From Planctomycetota bacterium (GTDB lineage: Bacteria; Planctomycetota; Phycisphaerae; UBA1845), in NCBI GenBank assembly GCA_022567365.1, contig JADFHG010000275.1:1-5543 (forward strand): a stretch of 5,543 nucleotides of DNA. The letters run 5' to 3'. The notes under the pieces are model-generated. The model had not been told where the DNA came from. It was given only the letters and a program-made list of their open reading frames with translations, and made no database searches. The translations under genes and the position numbers were made by a program. Position 1 is the stretch's first letter, and the number at the start of each line of letters is the position of its first letter. Shown one piece after another: positions 4,678 through 5,543 of this stretch.

Positions 4678-5543
4678 TTGTCAAGCATGCCGTTGGAATA
4701 CGTATGGCACGGACTTCCTGCCCCTGCTTGCCCCGGCCTCACGCCGCCGCGCGGACTGTGCGGGACGCGAATCCACGGGTTGACCTATCTGGCGATTTGG
4801 GTGCTCACACTCACGCTTACGCTCGCGCCGCCCGCCCTGCGCGCCGAAGACACGAGCGACCGTGTCACCGGGGCAATCGACCTGATCTCGGCCGATTCGC
4901 TTTCCGACCGCTCGGCGACGATCGCGACCATCGACGCCCTCACCGAATCCGACGTCACCGACCTTTGTCGGATGCTCGTCGCGCCGGGAACCGGCGATGA
5001 TACGCACGCCCGCGTGTTGCTGCACGCCCTCGCGCTGAGGGCGACCGAACCCGGCGCAGCACGCACGGAAGCGTTGGTTCGCGCCGTCAGCACACACCTG
5101 AGCACCGACGCGGACGATGAGGTCAAGCGTTTCCTCGTGCGCGCTCTGCAACTTGCCGGCGCCGGCGTACCCGCGCTCGCCGATCTGCTTTCGGATGAAC
5201 GGCTCGGCGGACCGGCCGCAGCGGCGCTCCAGGCCATCGGCGGTAGCGCGGCGCGCGACGCCCTGCGCCAAGCGCTGGCTACGAACACGTGCGGGGATGT
5301 CGAGGCCGTAATCGCCGCGCTCGGGACGCTGCGTGATCGCGAGGCGACGATGCACCTTCTCGAGCGTGTGACCGACGGAGACGACCGCATTCGCGCCGCC
5401 GCACTCGCCGCGCTCGCTGAAATCGGCGACAGACGCGCGCTGAATGCATTGGTCGAAGCGACGACTGCCATTTCGTGGCACAAGCGATCCGTCGCCACCG
5501 CGGATCTTCTTACATGGGTCTCCCGCGCCGACGCGAGTGGAAC
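4678..5543 (+). CDS. HEAT-repeat protein with signal peptide, 3' end outside the window
   Basis: The frame is open for 288 codons and runs off the window, so the C-terminus is unknown. A hydrophobic stretch at about residues 35-52 ends in ALRA-ED (53-58), a plausible signal peptidase I site, giving an exported protein. Residues about 107-265 form short alpha-helical pairs of the HEAT type (PBS-lyase-like): examples are VKRFLVRALQLAGAGVPALA (149-168), a unit at 177-200, and the best match, RIRAAALAALAEIGDRRALN (237-256). Such repeats make protein-binding scaffolds; no catalytic domain is visible yet. In planctomycetes, exported HEAT proteins sometimes continue into other domains, so the missing part matters. 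The TTG start is chosen on its ribosome binding site. It leaves about 34 residues before the hydrophobic core, longer than usual, so a later start (for example TTG at 4780, without a good site) is possible. It lies 11 bases behind the oxidoreductase gene, probably in one operon. Confidence 0.85.
   Translation, partial: MSSMPLEYVWHGLPAPACPGLTPPRGLCGTRIHGLTYLAIWVLTLTLTLAPPALRAEDTSDRVTGAIDLISADSLSDRSATIATIDALTESDVTDLCRMLVAPGTGDDTHARVLLHALALRATEPGAARTEALVRAVSTHLSTDADDEVKRFLVRALQLAGAGVPALADLLSDERLGGPAAAALQAIGGSAARDALRQALATNTCGDVEAVIAALGTLRDREATMHLLERVTDGDDRIRAAALAALAEIGDRRALNALVEATTAISWHKRSVATADLLTWVSRADASG

Noticed and set aside
4681..5498. Two overlapping minus-strand open frames of 266 and 237 codons
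   Set aside because: They are antisense to the HEAT-repeat gene, which has a signal peptide, a ribosome binding site and repeat structure. The reverse frames are Arg/Ala/Ser-rich without motifs.
1..5543. tRNA or rRNA genes
   Set aside because: I looked for the tRNA T-loop pattern and acceptor pairing and for conserved rRNA segments on both strands and found none.

Overview
The window looks like a chromosomal piece from a high-GC bacterium of the Planctomycetes, possibly close to Phycisphaerae. Three family-level signs support this: a short membrane protein opening with the planctomycete-typical CPLCGYDLRG...CPECGK zinc ribbon, a Tat-exported Gfo/Idh/MocA oxidoreductase with the family's characteristic C-terminal domain, and a HEAT-repeat protein directly behind it. 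The assignment comes from recognising families, not from a search.

Layout. Positions 65-1255 (minus strand) encode an enolase-superfamily enzyme of the muconate-cycloisomerase/dipeptide-epimerase type, with its whole catalytic set readable. A further minus-strand gene may begin at 60 and leave the window. A 337-nt divergent intergenic stretch (1256-1592) separates it from a plus-strand gene at 1593-2060, a 155-residue zinc-ribbon protein with three membrane segments. Next comes 1.3 kb (2061-3370) with no gene I can support. It is not featureless. It holds two related REP-like stem-loops (2374-2530), a degenerate heptamer array (2568-2613), a 38-bp near-perfect palindrome (2850-2887) and several neighbouring hairpins (2759-3087). 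Just before the next gene are a 17-bp-period tandem repeat and an inverted repeat.

The last block is a plus-strand pair: the Gfo/Idh/MocA oxidoreductase (3371-4666), then a signal-peptide-bearing HEAT-repeat protein (4678 to the window end, truncated). The second gene's Shine-Dalgarno sequence overlaps the first gene's stop codon, so the two are probably co-transcribed. Both appear to be exported, the first folded through Tat, which would place them in the periplasm; a role in carbohydrate or cyclitol metabolism is a guess from the oxidoreductase family.

I found no clearly new multi-gene system. The most unusual signal is the structured gene-free region, above all the 38-bp palindrome and its adjacent hairpins, which could mark an unannotated RNA, a regulatory site or a repeat family.
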